NCBI GenBank assembly: GCA_030522415.1
Contig: CM060124.1
Span: forward strand, 32,577,880-32,641,879
Origin: Channallabes apus
Lineage: Eukaryota > Chordata > Actinopteri > Siluriformes > Clariidae
Direction: 5' to 3'
DNA length: 64,000 nt
The position numbers and the translations under genes are program-made. Numbering within the stretch: position 1 is the first letter of the stretch; each line of letters starts with the position of its first letter. The notes under the pieces are model-generated. The model searched no databases, was not told the origin of the DNA, and saw only the letters and a program-made list of their open reading frames with translations. Of this stretch, positions 1 through 10,888 are shown piece by piece.

Positions 1-300
1 ATAGCTGAACTGCTGCCACCTAACACACTGTATAAATGCAGATCATTTCCTGCTATCTGTTTCCCCCAGATGAGGATGGGTTCCCTGTCGAGTCTGGTTC
101 CTCTCAAGGTTTCTTCCTATTACCATCTCAGGGAGTTTTTCCTTGCCACTGTCGCCCTCGGGCTTGCTCACCAGGGACTATCTGAACATTTTGATTCATA
201 CACATTCACATTCCATACAACTTATATAATTCTTTTGATTGTGTAAAGCTGCTTTGAGACAATGTCAATTGTTAAAAGCGCTATACAAATAAAACTGAAT
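1..300 (+). mobile_element. LINE 3' UTR and tail
   Basis: This is the 3' non-coding end of a fish non-LTR retrotransposon. It includes a stretch around 75-165 that recurs in many fish repeats (GAGTCTGGTTCCTCTCAAGG). It ends in AAAGCTGCTTTGAGACAATG, then GCGCTATACAAATAAAA, then short ATTGA repeats at 290-309. The same tail occurs at 8940-9014 behind an APE-type endonuclease fragment and four times inside the satellite array, which ties it to a LINE rather than a gene. The clade is not determined. No coding part is visible, so it is a 5'-truncated copy. It lies in the intron downstream of XRCC1 exon 14. Confidence 0.7.
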
Positions 301-360
301 TGAATTGAACATACTCACACACACACACCTACACACACACACACCTACACACACACACAC

Positions 361-868
361 CTGGGAGCTCTGGTATTGGTTTGTCCTCCTCCTCTTCAGC
401 ATCTGTGTTCTCATCTGTAGAGCCTCCATAGGGGTCGTCCTCCACCTCCTGTCCTGCCGTCTCCTTTCTCTTCTCCACTCTGACACACACACACACACAC
501 AGTGTGTAGTTACATCTCTATCACTGTATCATCCACTCTGTTGAACCACAACAACAGGTGTGTTTACCTTCTCAGCTCATCTTCAGTGTCCATGCCTGAT
601 CCACCATCATCATCATCATCACGCTCCTTGTCTGTGGAGTGCACACACACACACCCCACACACAAACCACACACACACCCCACACACAAACCACACACAC
701 ACCCCACACACCACACACACACGGTCAGACTGTGGTGTTATAGTGCTCGTCCCCCTGCAGGTGTGTGTGAGACTCACCTCGCTCGTCTGCTGATCCATCG
801 CTCGGCTCCTCTTTCACTGATTTCACAGACGCACCGTCTGGACGTTTAGGACTTTTCTAAAACAAAGG

Positions 869-926
<58 letters not shown>

Positions 927-1020
927 GACACAGAAAGTCATCTCTGTGATGTTTCCATGACAACGTTCTGACTCAATTCTGTAATTTTGTTGAGAAATGC
1001 TATGATGTGTGTGTGTGTGT

Positions 1021-1072
<52 letters not shown>

Positions 1073-1160
1073 TACTTTCTTCTTTTCCTCATGGTGTGTT
1101 CGCTCCTCAGCACCGCTGTCCTCCTCCTCAGTGCTCAACTCAGCTCCATCAACCAGATAC

Positions 1161-1199
<39 letters not shown>

Positions 1200-1526
1200 T
1201 ACATTTAACATGATCAGGTAAAGTGATCATCAATAACACAGGGAATAAACAAACATCCACTCTGCCACCTGTGTGTGTGTGTGTGAGAGAGAAACACACC
1301 GTTTGTAAGAGATTTTCTGTTTCCTCTTGTGACAGTCCATCACCCACTCCTTCCTGACGATCAGCCCCCCCGCTGCCTTCACCTGGCTGTACTTAGGGGT
1401 GTTAGTGAAGGCACATCTACACACACACACACACACACACACGCGCACACACACGCGCACACACACACACACACACGCACTCAAATTAAATAAATAATTA
1501 ATAAAATTAATAAATGAATAAAGTCA

Positions 1527-1567
<41 letters not shown>

Positions 1568-2054
1568 ACATGAGGTGTGTGGAGTCGGGGGTCCAGTCGG
1601 GTCGGTACCGCGCCCCCAGGGCCAGAGCCTTGTCCCGGAGTTCTCCACGGAACGGGTTCTGGAATCCGCTCAGTACAAACACCACGCCCTCCATGATGCG
1701 GTTAAAGGGGATTGGCTCTGAGGGCCGGGGGCGGGGCTTCACAGAGGACTTCTGGGAAATGGACACTGGACAAAAACACATTCACTAAACCATTTATTTA
1801 TTGATTTATTTATTTATCTACCCGTGTTTAGTGTCTCACTGTCCACATGTCTCACTGTCCACATGTCTCACTGTCCACATGTCTCACTGTCCACATGTCT
1901 CACTGTCCACAGGTCTCACTGTCCACATGTCTCACTGTCTCATCTTTTGCTCTATCCGTCTCCTCTCTGCTGATCTATTTCCACTATATTATAAATTAAA
2001 TTATCATATTATATAATTAATTTATATTTATTTTATAAACTACATGGTGTCACA

Positions 2055-2105
<51 letters not shown>

Positions 2106-2269
2106 ATACAGACCTGTCTTGGTGCTGGTGGAGGTGTGTGTCTTCTCACTATCCTGTGTGTTGTGTTTGGGAGGAGGTGTGTGTTTCTTGGCGGAGGGAG
2201 GGGGGGCGTCCTGTCTCTCTTTACTGAACTCAAACTTTCTCTTCACAGGTACAGCAGGCTGAAGGAGCG

Positions 2270-2306
<37 letters not shown>

Positions 2307-2380
2307 TATACACACACTGGATATTTTATGGGACAGAAATAAAATCTCACCAGCATGTGTCTGATTAAACACCTGAGAAA

Positions 2381-2413
<33 letters not shown>

Positions 2414-2547
2414 GAAGAGGTGGGGCAGGTACCTGAGGTGAACTGTTGGGGGCGGGGCTTGCAGTAGACGGCTCTGTGTGTAGCACCGCAGCAGCGTAAC
2501 TCAGTGTGGTGTTCTTAGGAGAACCTGGACGAAAACAAATTGGAGGT

Positions 2548-2604
<57 letters not shown>

Positions 2605-3646
2605 CACTCCAGGGCCCGTATTCATGAAGCTTCTTAAGCCTAAAATTTTCTCCTAGTGATGAAATTCTAAGAAAATTCTTAGAATTATGATTTTGCTTAG
2701 AATTTCCCCTTAACTTTAGGACAAAATTTTAGTAAAGATAAAAATGATTCATGAAACATCTTCGAGCTAAAAACAGCTCCTAAGGTGAAATTTGTTCAGA
2801 GTAGAGAGTTGGACTTTTAAGAGGTTCAGGAGTTTCTATAGCAGAGGACAAAATGGCGGAAAGAAGAAATATTCTCCAAACACTGAACGTAAAGCTAAAA
2901 GTAAACACTGCTCTAGTGTGCAAATTGATTTTCTTGTTTTAATTCTTTCCGTCTCTCTTGGATTGTTGGCTAAATACCATCCAAAAGTGTAACTTAAACA
3001 AAGTGTCCTGTAATCATGTAAACTGGTCAAAGCTGAGCCATTTTACTCCCATCAATCTGAAATGGGTCTAAAAGTAATAAAGTCAGTATGATAAATAAAT
3101 ATAAGAACTTAAATGTAGTAAACATTTGGCTGTTTAATTATCTTTAAGATATTTAGCCTTTACAGTTTCTTTATGTACAAACATTTAGATTTCACTGTCT
3201 GTTCTATTATCATATATTCTATTTTCACAAAAAGTGCATTTCAAGACCTTTACAGAGGTCAGAGGTTATTTTTATTAACCAATCACAGTCCTTGAATTGC
3301 TGCATCATCCCTAGCAACAGGGTCGACCCCGCCCCCTCACTGAGATAGAGGAAGGAAGTACAAAAACCTCAGAGTCGCTCCGAGAAGTTTCCTAAATCAC
3401 TCCTAGTCTAGGACTCCCAGCTAGGACTCTTTAAGCTAAGATAGGAGTTCTCTGAGAGGATTCTAAGGAGCTTCGTGAATACGGACTCTGATGATCTGTG
3501 TGTAATATTGAGGTGTAACGGTGTCTCACCCCTCACACCTGCACCGTCTGTATTCTCTCGCTTCAGGAACAAACTCCCCGGCTGTAGACTCGACCCGGGA
3601 GACGGAGACTCGTCCTTCACACGGAACTGTCCCAGCTTAGTCAACT

Positions 3647-3680
<34 letters not shown>

Positions 3681-3762
3681 TATACACACTTAAATAAAAG
3701 TGCTGAATATTACAGTTCTAGATAACATCACACTGCACTGAGCTTTAATCTGGTTACTCTAC

Positions 3763-3841
<79 letters not shown>

Positions 3842-3921
3842 ACAGGTGGTGTAGCAGCAGGTGCATCGTTATCCGGTGGAGAGTGAAACTTTATAAATGC
3901 CAATCCATATGCAATGTTCTT

Positions 3922-3952
<31 letters not shown>

Positions 3953-4314
3953 GCACACATTAGTACAATCACAGAGAAAAAGACAGAGACGGACACCTAG
4001 CGTGGGAATGTGAGAGTAAGACTGTGTGTGTGTGTGTGTGTGTGTGAGAGACCTTGCTGTAGGGTTGTGTACAGACGATCTTCACTCTGTCCCACTTCTC
4101 CTGACTCGAACTCTTCACCAGCTGCTGAGGGCCGAAGAAACGAACGCGGTTCAGGTTCGAGTTCCCTCGACTCTCAGATGGAGACATAAACGATGATGTC
4201 ACCAACAACACCTTAACACACACACACACACACACAAGAAATGATCTCACACTGGTGCACTTCAGTACAGTAGGTTAGAGTAATGTCAGTGGGACTCGAC
4301 CCCGAGTGTGTGTC

Positions 4315-4362
<48 letters not shown>

Positions 4363-5377
4363 TATATCCCCTCAGGGCTTGCCGTAGAAGGCTCATGCGC
4401 ACTTCCTGGTCTAGAGTGTCGTGTGTGTTGGAGTTTCAGTTTGTTGTTGTGAATAAAGGAGAATAAACAGTTAAGGATTTTGCGTGCTCTCGTTTTTATT
4501 GTTTTAACCAAATATCTGCGCGGCCCAGTGGACAGCGCCGCGCGACTATCTGGACAGCGCAGAGATGATCAGGTTTATTCGCGCAGCCCGGTGGATCGCG
4601 CAGCGCGGATTAGCTTCAGCAGCGCCGCTCGAATCACAAACCTGCGCGACTCACTGTGTTTTATTTAAAAACAATGTATTTAAAATGTCAGGACTGTTTA
4701 ATATTGTTTCCGCCTGGTTTGTACGTCCGCATCCCAGCGGGGTAAAATGTATTTTGATGGTGGGCGTGGTCTATTTCTGTCAGCGTCGCGCAGGTTTGCT
4801 GCGCGATCCACCGGGTCTGGATATTTGTTCTGTCCACGCCGGCTCGATCGGGTGCCGCGGTTTCGTCCCACTTTAGATGTGTTTGGCTTCCCATAGAAGT
4901 GACTGTGTACTGCGTGGTTCCGTAACGTGCAGCGTCACATGATCTCAACCGCGATTAAGACGATAGACCAAAATCTCTACCGGTTAACCGTGTGTACTGG
5001 TATATCGCCCACCCCTAGCTGTGTCCGTGTGTGTCCCTGCGTGTGTGTCCCTGCGTGTGTGTGTCCCTGCGTGTGTGTGTCCCTGCGTGTGTGTGTCCCT
5101 GCGTGTGTGTGTCCCTGCGTGTGTGTGTCCCTGCGTGTGTGTGTCCCTGCGTGTGTGTGTCCCTGCGTGTGTGTGTCCCTGCGTGTGTGTGTCCCTGCGT
5201 GTGTGTGTCCCTGCGTGTGTGTGTCCCTGCGTGTGTGTCCCTGTGTGTGTGTCCGTGTCCGCACCTCAAAGTCCTGGTCTTTGATGGAGGTCGAGTGTCC
5301 AACAAGAACTTCAATAAAAGCCGAGCCCTCGTTCCCGATGTCAATACTGTGGACCTGCTCTTCCTTTTCAAACTGAT

Positions 5378-5411
<34 letters not shown>

Positions 5412-5767
5412 ACCATCAACACAACACCCATGAGTACCAACAAATCCACACACACACACACACTAGTAACTCCATCACTGGTGAGTGAACCCCAAGGTCA
5501 GGGGGCGGAGCTACACACGGCTGTACCTGCAGGATGACTGACAGCTGCTTCTCTCCTGGACGAGCGCATTTCCACTTCCTGTACGTGTCTGAGCTCAGCA
5601 GGTTATCTGCTTTATGGGTCTGTGTGCAGAGAGACAGACAGACAGACAGACAGAGAGACTCATAATGATGGACATGTGATTAGGGACACTGGACGTGAGG
5701 GGGACGTGACACTCACACTGTCCTCGCTGCTGCAGGACACCACGTGTTTAAGTTGTATCTCCGGCAT
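361..5767 (-). CDS. xrcc1: XRCC1, DNA single-strand-break repair scaffold (5' 14 coding exons, C-terminus beyond window)
   Basis: XRCC1 is a nuclear scaffold that brings DNA polymerase beta, PARP1, PNKP and DNA ligase III to single-strand breaks. Coding exons in transcript order are 5767-5717, 5619-5527, 5372-5265, 4211-4053, 3918-3844, 3647-3539, 2524-2433, 2258-2114, 1765-1570, 1416-1300, 1160-1076, 856-778, 631-568 and 479-361. All have GT/AG borders and the phases join without a break: 1492 nt, 497 codons plus one base. The start codon gives MPEIQLKHVVSCSSEDS, matching the family N-terminus. Exons 1-5 form the XRCC1 N-terminal domain (for example IDIGNEGSAFIEVLVG and SSFMSPSESR). Exon 8 carries the basic KRKFEFSKER stretch. 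Exons 9-10 are BRCT1 (VLSGFQNPFRGELRDKAL, TNTPKYSQV, VRKEWVMDCH). Exons 12-14 are acidic linker (DTEDELRR, DPYGGSTDENTDAEE). The second BRCT domain is not in the window. No frameshift or stop was found. Confidence 0.96.
1833..1940. repeat. 16-bp minisatellite
   Basis: Almost seven tandem copies of GTCTCACTGTCCACAT with one A-to-G variant, in XRCC1 intron 8. No coding role is seen. Confidence 0.9.
2616..3484. mobile_element. Non-autonomous DNA transposon in XRCC1 intron 6
   Basis: The segment is bounded by inverted repeats: 2616-2634 (CCGTATTCATGAAGCTTCT) matches the reverse complement of 3466-3484 at 17 of 19 positions. Subterminal regions are packed with TTCTTAGAA/TCCTAAGGA-type palindromic words, typical of foldback or MITE ends. 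No transposase was found. A clear target-site duplication is not visible, so the superfamily is open. A related end fragment (CTCCAGGGCCGTATTC) occurs at 7151-7166. Confidence 0.65.
4375..5018. mobile_element. GC-rich insertion with inverted repeats in XRCC1 intron 3
   Basis: A GC-rich island in an otherwise CA-rich intron. 4587-4604 and 4798-4815 are an exact 18-bp inverted repeat (CCCGGTGGATCGCGCAGC and its complement). The right end, read on the minus strand, starts CTAGGGGTGGGCGATATACC, a sequence typical of termini of fish DNA transposons. No open frame of note. It is probably a degenerate non-autonomous element; exact borders are uncertain. Confidence 0.45.
5034..5245. repeat. 16-bp minisatellite (CCTGCGTGTGTGTGTC)n
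   Basis: About 13 tandem copies of a 16-bp unit made of CCTGC plus a GT run, with one or two shorter 14-bp units at the ends. It starts about 20 bp inside XRCC1 intron 3 on the donor side. Both strands read open through it as Cys/Val-rich or Thr/His-rich frames, which are artefacts of the repeat. Confidence 0.9.
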
Positions 5768-5859
5768 CCTGACGTCTCGCACTGACGGCTCCTTCCTCAC
5801 GTCTCGTGCACTACTGAGGGGAAACAGGGGAACAATTTACACACAACCTGCATTTAAAC

Positions 5860-5862
5860 CGG

Positions 5863-5893
<31 letters not shown>

Positions 5894-5894
5894 G
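5860..5894. repeat. (CAA)n microsatellite
   Basis: About eleven CAA units in the XRCC1 5' flank. The glutamine or valine runs that appear in translation are not supported as coding. Confidence 0.9.
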
Positions 5895-5924
5895 ATCCTG
5901 AGACACACAGCAGGTGTTCATCTA

Positions 5925-5925
5925 C

Positions 5926-5969
<44 letters not shown>

Positions 5970-6056
5970 TGTTAGCATGAATGAGGTGTTCATCTACAAC
6001 ACACACACACACACACACACACACTGCTGTTAGCATGAATGAGGTGTTCATCTACA

Positions 6057-6087
<31 letters not shown>

Positions 6088-6115
6088 TGTTAGCATGAAT
6101 GAGGTGTTCATCTAC

Positions 6116-6151
<36 letters not shown>

Positions 6152-6170
6152 TGTTAGCATGAATGCGGTG
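5925..6170. repeat. Compound VNTR upstream of XRCC1 start codon
   Basis: Four tandem units of roughly 58-65 bp, each a (CA)n tract of variable length followed by CTGCTGTTAGCATGAATG and AGGTGTTCATCTACAA (the last unit reads GCGGTG). It lies 160-400 bp upstream of the XRCC1 ATG, so it falls in the 5' UTR or near promoter. Confidence 0.85.
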
Positions 6171-6243
6171 TTAACAATACACTTCACTCGTCACAGTAAA
6201 GCGTCAAACTGTAAAAACTATATAAAGCGTTTAAGCTAAATGG

Positions 6244-6289
<46 letters not shown>

Positions 6290-6429
6290 TACCCTGAAGT
6301 GTCCTGAACTGAGAGAACAGATGATGTTTCTGTACAAACCGCTTTACACTCCGCTAACAAACACAAAACGCTACACTGTTTATTTTTCTTCCCCACCTGT
6401 ATTCCGACAAACCACACCCACCTCCACTA

Positions 6430-6660
6430 TGATTGGCTATGACCTGAAAACCTCGCTATCTCATTGGCTGCCCGCGAAAACAGCGTGACGTTAAACTCCA
6501 TCCCAACGAGGGGGCGTTATTGTCTGAATACGGGTAGGAAAAAATAGCCCGCGTAACGGAGTCGTTCTTCGTTTAAGATTATGACGCAATTTCCGGTTTG
6601 TGGATCTTTTGATCGAGCGCGCGCTCTTTCGCCCTCTAGCGGTTAGTACGACATAAACAC
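6430..6660 (-). promoter_or_regulatory. Candidate XRCC1 promoter / CpG-rich region
   Basis: This short stretch is much richer in CpG than its surroundings and lies about 0.7-0.9 kb upstream of the XRCC1 start codon. On the minus strand two CCAAT boxes read at 6432-6436 and 6463-6467 (both inside AGCCAAT). A CRE-like TGACGTTA lies at 6486-6493, a second TGACGCAA near 6583, and an ETS-like TTCCGG near 6592. These are typical of housekeeping promoters. Function is inferred; no transcription start was placed. Confidence 0.4.
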
Positions 6661-6740
6661 ATCCATGTCCACCTGAAGACTCGAAAGGTTTAACAGTAAA
6701 TCTGTCACGTGGTGTCGAATATTACAACAACAACCCATGT

Positions 6741-7024
6741 GAGATGTTTGGAGATAAAGTCAGAGGGGCCAGATTGAGGTGGTTTGGAGATGTTCAGAGG
6801 AGAGATGGTGAATATATGGGTAGAAGGATGCTGAGGTTGGAACTGCCAGGCAGGAGGTCTAGAGGAAGACCAAAGAGGAGATTTATGGATGCAGTGAGAG
6901 AGGACATGAAGTTAGTTGGTGTGAGAGAAGAGGATGCAGAGGACAGGGTTAGATGGAGGCAGATGATTCGCTGTGGCGACCCCTGAAAGGGAACAGCCCA
7001 AAGACAAAGAAGAAGAAGAAGAAG
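6741..7024 (+). pseudogene. RTE-like LINE, C-terminal end of the reverse transcriptase protein
   Basis: A short frame at 6744-6986 encodes the conserved C-terminal tail of a LINE polyprotein, with RLRWFGDVQRRDGEYMGRRM near the start, GRPKRRFMDAVREDM in the middle and RWRQMIRCGDP before the stop. The stop is followed by a short 3' UTR ending in (GAA)n at about 7006-7024, as expected for RTE-type elements. The rest of the reverse transcriptase and the endonuclease are absent, so this is a 5'-truncated dead copy. Confidence 0.75.
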
Positions 7025-7229
7025 ACAGTATGATATTTTAGTGTGAGAACGAACAGGAGTAATAAAGCTCTCAGAGGTTAAAGTCCACACGAGGGTGATA
7101 ACCAGGTGTGTGTGTGTGTGTGTGTGTGTGTACAATCATCATTTACAGACCTCCAGGGCCGTATTCTGAACTTCTCTGTGAATTTGCAGATTTCATCTTT
7201 AACCTGGTCGTTTCTGTAGATCAGTGTGT

Positions 7230-7960
7230 CGAGATCGACCCGTCCAAACAGAAAGCCAGTTGCTATTCATAGCATATTTACATATTTAATGTGGACAAAA
7301 CAGACAGAAAGTAGCTCTAATCTATATATAATAAAACAGTGTAATTGTAGTGATAATAAAGTTATTAACTCTAACCCTAGCTCTGCTTCTGCACTCATGT
7401 CTCCAAAAACCATTCTAATGAAAACACACAGCTGTTCCACATCCACAACATCAGTCGACTCATCAAACTGAAGAGAAAAACATTCACACTGTTTAATATC
7501 CTTCCTTACCTGCGCCTCGACATCCCTCACATTCCCTCACATCGCCGTGTAACAGCGCCGCGGGATAATTACGCGTCCTTAACGGCAGCTACGACGAAAG
7601 CTTCTTTCACAACTTCGCCATCCTTGAAAGACTCCTTGTGTTCTGCATGAACGTGACTGACGCGATAAGATGCTAACGCTGCAGCCTCACCCTCGGTGTT
7701 TGTCCTGGTGGAACTGGACTGCTGTGCTGCTAACTGCCTCTTCAATTCCCGGACTTTTCGGGTCGTAGAGCTGATTTAGCCGAGAAATCTGCATCGTAGC
7801 TTTTGTGCAGGGTTTTGAAACGGCGACCCAAATTGCCCTTCTTCATTAAGGCCACACTCACATTGCAGATAAGACAGATAGACTTCAAATTTGAATAAAC
7901 AAAATAATAATCCTCTTCCCAGTCTGAATGAAAATTATATGTTGTTTTTTTGCTTCTGCC
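7230..7960 (-). pseudogene. Degenerate hAT transposase of BED zinc-finger / GTF2IRD2-like type
   Basis: Read on the minus strand from about 7960, a BED-type finger can be followed (SICLICNVSVAL, then a Leu/Arg-rich stretch and a TLHKSY histidine region). Stop codons then break the frame. Near 7500-7350 the frame resumes with QCECFSLQFDESTDVVDVEQ followed by LCVFIRMVFGD, the start of the hAT transposase core seen in GTF2IRD2/SCAND3-like proteins. It then decays into non-homologous sequence. The catalytic core is missing. Element ends are not clear. Confidence 0.6.
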
Positions 7961-8059
7961 ATCGTTGCGTTTTATTTTGCTGAAGTTGCAGCTCTCTCAA
8001 CGTGTCTACTTAAACACTGAGTCCCTACTAGTAACGTAACGTGCCGATAGCTAAAACCC

Positions 8060-8167
8060 TGGCTGAATTCAGATTAGCGTACTAGCATACTACTCTGGCT
8101 ATTGCTGCTATATATTTATATGGAATAGTATGAGTAGTATGTTAGTATACGGTTTCAAATTCAGCCA
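8060..8167. mobile_element. 108-bp MITE
   Basis: The ends are long inverted repeats: TGGCTGAATTCAGATTAGCG at the left against the reverse complement of the segment ending TTTCAAATTCAGCCA, with GTACTAGCATACTACTC mirrored by GAGTAGTATGTTAGTATAC. There is almost no loop sequence. The GGCTGAAT terminus resembles that of the 920-bp element at 17682. Confidence 0.65.
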
Positions 8168-8385
8168 CTAATTCCGTCGGTTTTTCAGCGCAGAGCCGAA
8201 CGTAATCAGTGATCTTGTAAGGGGAAATAAAAAACTGTTTTTTAAAATAACTACAGCGTTTCTTTACTCAAGAAATACTATGTCTATAAAGGTTATTGTG
8301 TTATATATTTGAGGTCTGAGGTGTAGAAACAGTGAAGAAAGAGAAATGACAAACCAGAAGGCAGTTTACTCTCGCGATCGACCGG

Positions 8386-9014
8386 TTGGGCACAACTACT
8401 GTAGACAAAGTGTTAATTGCTGGAGATTTTAACATTCATTTTGAGAATCCAGAAGACCCTCTGAGAACAGCATTTATATCCATACTGGACTCCGTAGGTG
8501 TAAATCAGTGTGTAGTAGGACCCACTCATAAAGCAGGTCACACTTTAGATTTAGTAATATTCTTCGGATTAATTATAAGAAATATATTCACAATTCCACT
8601 GTCTGAAATTATCTCAGATCACTATCTTGTCTCCATTCAAGTGTGTCACAGTGATAATGTACGCACAGCACCGCGCTATCGTATTAAACGTACATTCACA
8701 TCAACTACCACACAGAGTTTTATCAGTAATCTCCCAGAGTTACCAACTTCGATTGGATTTTTATTTAATACTGTAACCAAATTAACTAGAAATAAGACAA
8801 CTACAGAAATCTCCACAACAACATCAGGCAATAGTGAGCACTTGCTAAACTTGAACTGCTAGTGTCTTACGATCTGCCACGCCTACTTCGATCAAAGGAT
8901 GCAGGCTGCTTGTCAGTACCATTTGTCACACTTCCATAATTTCTTTTGATTGTGTATAGCTGCTATGCGACAATAAAAATTGTTAAAAATGAAATACAAA
9001 TAAAATTAAATTAA
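8386..9014 (+). pseudogene. Internally deleted LINE: APE-type endonuclease fragment joined to 3' tail
   Basis: The frame at 8386-8862 contains two hallmarks of LINE APE endonucleases: AGDFNIHFE (GDFN motif) and, about 60 residues on, ISDHYLV (SDH motif). After the stop, only about 75 bp separate it from the LINE tail at 8940-9014 (GATTGTGTATAGCTGCTATG, then repeats of AAATTAA). The reverse transcriptase is absent, so the copy has lost its centre. Its left edge abuts hAT-like sequence at about 8385. Confidence 0.75.
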
Positions 9015-9145
9015 ACTGACAGAAAAAAAGAAAAGCTTTAATGGACCGTTAAGATCCTTTGTGTAAAGTGTACAGACTGAGACATGTACAGCAAACAAAG
9101 TACACAGCTTTATTAAACAAAACAATATTAATACTAATAGCAGCA

Positions 9146-9890
9146 CAGCGGTGCCTCTACATACGAGTTTAATCCGTTCCGGAGGCGAGTTCTTAAGGTA
9201 TTCACCTTTTGTATTGTGAAACGCATTGTCTCATAGGAAATAATGTAAATGCAGATAATCCGTTCCAGCCACCCAAAAATATTACCAATATTGACAATTC
9301 CCAACACTGGTAAAATTATTTTGCATATAAAAACAATCAAACCATTTCGAAAAAAACATGTAAATCACTTAACCTTAATTTTACATTTAAATTTGGGCAT
9401 TCGGCGGACTCTCTTATCCAGAGCGACTTACAAAAAACTTTGAAGTTTACATCACTGGATAGACACTTACACTGTGTTACTAGGTTACTAACTAAGTGCC
9501 ATCAGTCAAGTGAGTATTGAAGAAACAGATGCGTTTTGAGTCAGTGTGATGTGTGATTAGAGCAGAGAGGTAAGCGGGTCCTGGGCCATTTCAGCTTTGT
9601 AGGATTTTTAGCTTTGAGCATCAGGATTTTGAATTTGATGCAGCAGCTACAGGAAGCCAGAGGAGGGAGTGGAGGAGTGGGGGGGTGTGGGAGAACTTAG
9701 GAAGGTTGAAAACAAGACGTGCTGCTGCAATCTGGATCAGTTACAGAGGATGAATCGCGGACAGACAGACCAGGCGGGAGTGAGTTTCAGTAGTCCAGTA
9801 TTGAAATAACAAGGGAGTGAACGAGCACCGGAGTGACCTGTGAAGAATTTATGATTCCTCTTGCGGCGTTCATATGCAGAGGTACCGCTG
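9146..9890. mobile_element. DNA transposon with CAGCGGTRCCTCTRCATAYG inverted ends
   Basis: The left end (CAGCGGTGCCTCTACATACG) is mirrored by the right end, whose reverse complement is CAGCGGTACCTCTGCATATG. The internal sequence ATCCGTTCC is a subterminal motif shared with the copies at 16129 and 16798. Another dispersed fish repeat (GGCGGACTCTCTTATCCAGA, 9401-9850) is nested inside. No transposase frame is visible. Confidence 0.6.
9401..9850. repeat. Nested dispersed fish repeat
   Basis: It begins with TATCCAGAGCGACTTACAA-type sequence common in fish genomes and continues with AGGAGGGAGTGGAGGAGTGG and GCTGCTGCAATCTGGATCAG. Non-coding; the family was not resolved. Confidence 0.45.
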
Positions 9891-10088
9891 TATAATACAC
9901 AGGTTCATTATTTTTTTTTTACAATTTATTTATTTTGAGCAATAAAAGGCTATAATTAAAACATTAAAGAGGTAAATATAATGTGAATGTGTGTTTGTGT
10001 GTGTGTGGCTTTTAAAAATTCATCTTTACTGCACATATAGAACAGACAAAGCAAATTTTACTTTTAGAGTTTTATTACTACGTCTAGT

Positions 10089-10137
<49 letters not shown>

Positions 10138-10667
10138 GAAAAAGTAAAGGACTCACAACACTGGATATAATTATTTTTTTTTTACTTTGTAGTAAATCAA
10201 CAGCTCACAGATACGACAGTCTCAGCACCCCCACCCCCACCCACCCCCACCTCAGTCACACACTACAGTATATCACACACACCGTCACACACACCGTCAC
10301 ACTCAGGGGGAGTATTTAGTGCAGCCAGTCCATGGGGAGAAGAAACTCCACTCACACACAGAGGAAAGATGATGCTCTAATGATATCTCCTTGTTATTTA
10401 TACTTTGTTATTTATAACAAAAACAATAAAGTTTAATTGAATTGAAGCTGAGCCCAGGATAGAGCTGTGAGGAGACACTGATACACCGATACACTGAAAC
10501 ACCCTCTGCCAGCGTGACAGCCATGTTACACACGAGAGAGAAAAATAAAAATACATTCAATTTACATATTACTGAATTTTAATAAACCACACTGAAGTGT
10601 TTACATTAACTCAAGAGTCATGCAGTGGCTTCTATAACAGAGTGAATAGATAGTGGAACAGTTAGTG

Positions 10668-10776
10668 TGAGGGCGGGGTTAGTATTGGGGTGGGGTTGGG
10701 GTGAGGGCGGGGTTTATGATGGGGTGGGGTTGGGGTGAGGGCGGGGTTAGTATTGGGGTAGAGGCGGGGTTTTGTG
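10668..10776. repeat. G-rich tandem repeat, possible G-quadruplex
   Basis: About two and a half copies of a unit around 47 bp built from GGGCGGGGTT, AGTATTGGGG and TGGGGTTGGGGTGAG. The plus strand carries many runs of three to four G with short loops. It sits just downstream of the Siglec-like gene, on the strand opposite its transcript. Confidence 0.7.
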
Positions 10777-10845
10777 GTAGATTAGTACTCATAGCATTAA
10801 TAACATCACCCCAGTCCTGTTTTACACATTTGCCCACATCCACTT

Positions 10846-10888
10846 AGTCCCCTTGGTTGAGTCCCCTTGGTCGAGTCCCCTTGTCCAA
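10846..10888. repeat. 14-bp triplet repeat
   Basis: Three tandem copies of GTCCCCTTGGTTGA with small changes. Confidence 0.75.

Larger units (their letters stand above)
310..6290. repeat. (CA)n/(TG)n microsatellites in XRCC1 introns and upstream
   Basis: Dinucleotide tracts fill nearly every XRCC1 intron. On the plus strand, CA tracts lie at about 483-500, 874-923, 1163-1194, 1419-1477, 2271-2302, 2550-2602, 3651-3678, 3922-3958, 4215-4235, 5380-5411 and 6245-6287. TG tracts lie at about 1005-1069, 1271-1285, 1531-1562, 2055-2103, 2383-2411, 3770-3837, 4023-4047 and 4317-4358. Because the gene is on the minus strand, a plus-strand CA tract is UG in the RNA. Most of these lie just upstream of acceptors, and many TG tracts (CA in RNA) lie just after donors. 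Confidence 0.95.

Noticed and set aside
2792..3030. Possible small exon or MYB-like accessory gene inside the intron 6 transposon
   Set aside because: A start near 2851 in a purine-rich context caught the eye, but the frame stays open only briefly and has no convincing domain.
5015..5537. Cys/Val and Thr/His/Arg repeat proteins on both strands
   Set aside because: They are translations of the 16-bp minisatellite in XRCC1 intron 3. The true coding sequence there is exon 3 (5372-5265).
6744..6986. Small independent gene of 80 codons
   Set aside because: It is the conserved C-terminal tail of an RTE-like LINE followed by its 3' microsatellite, not a host gene.
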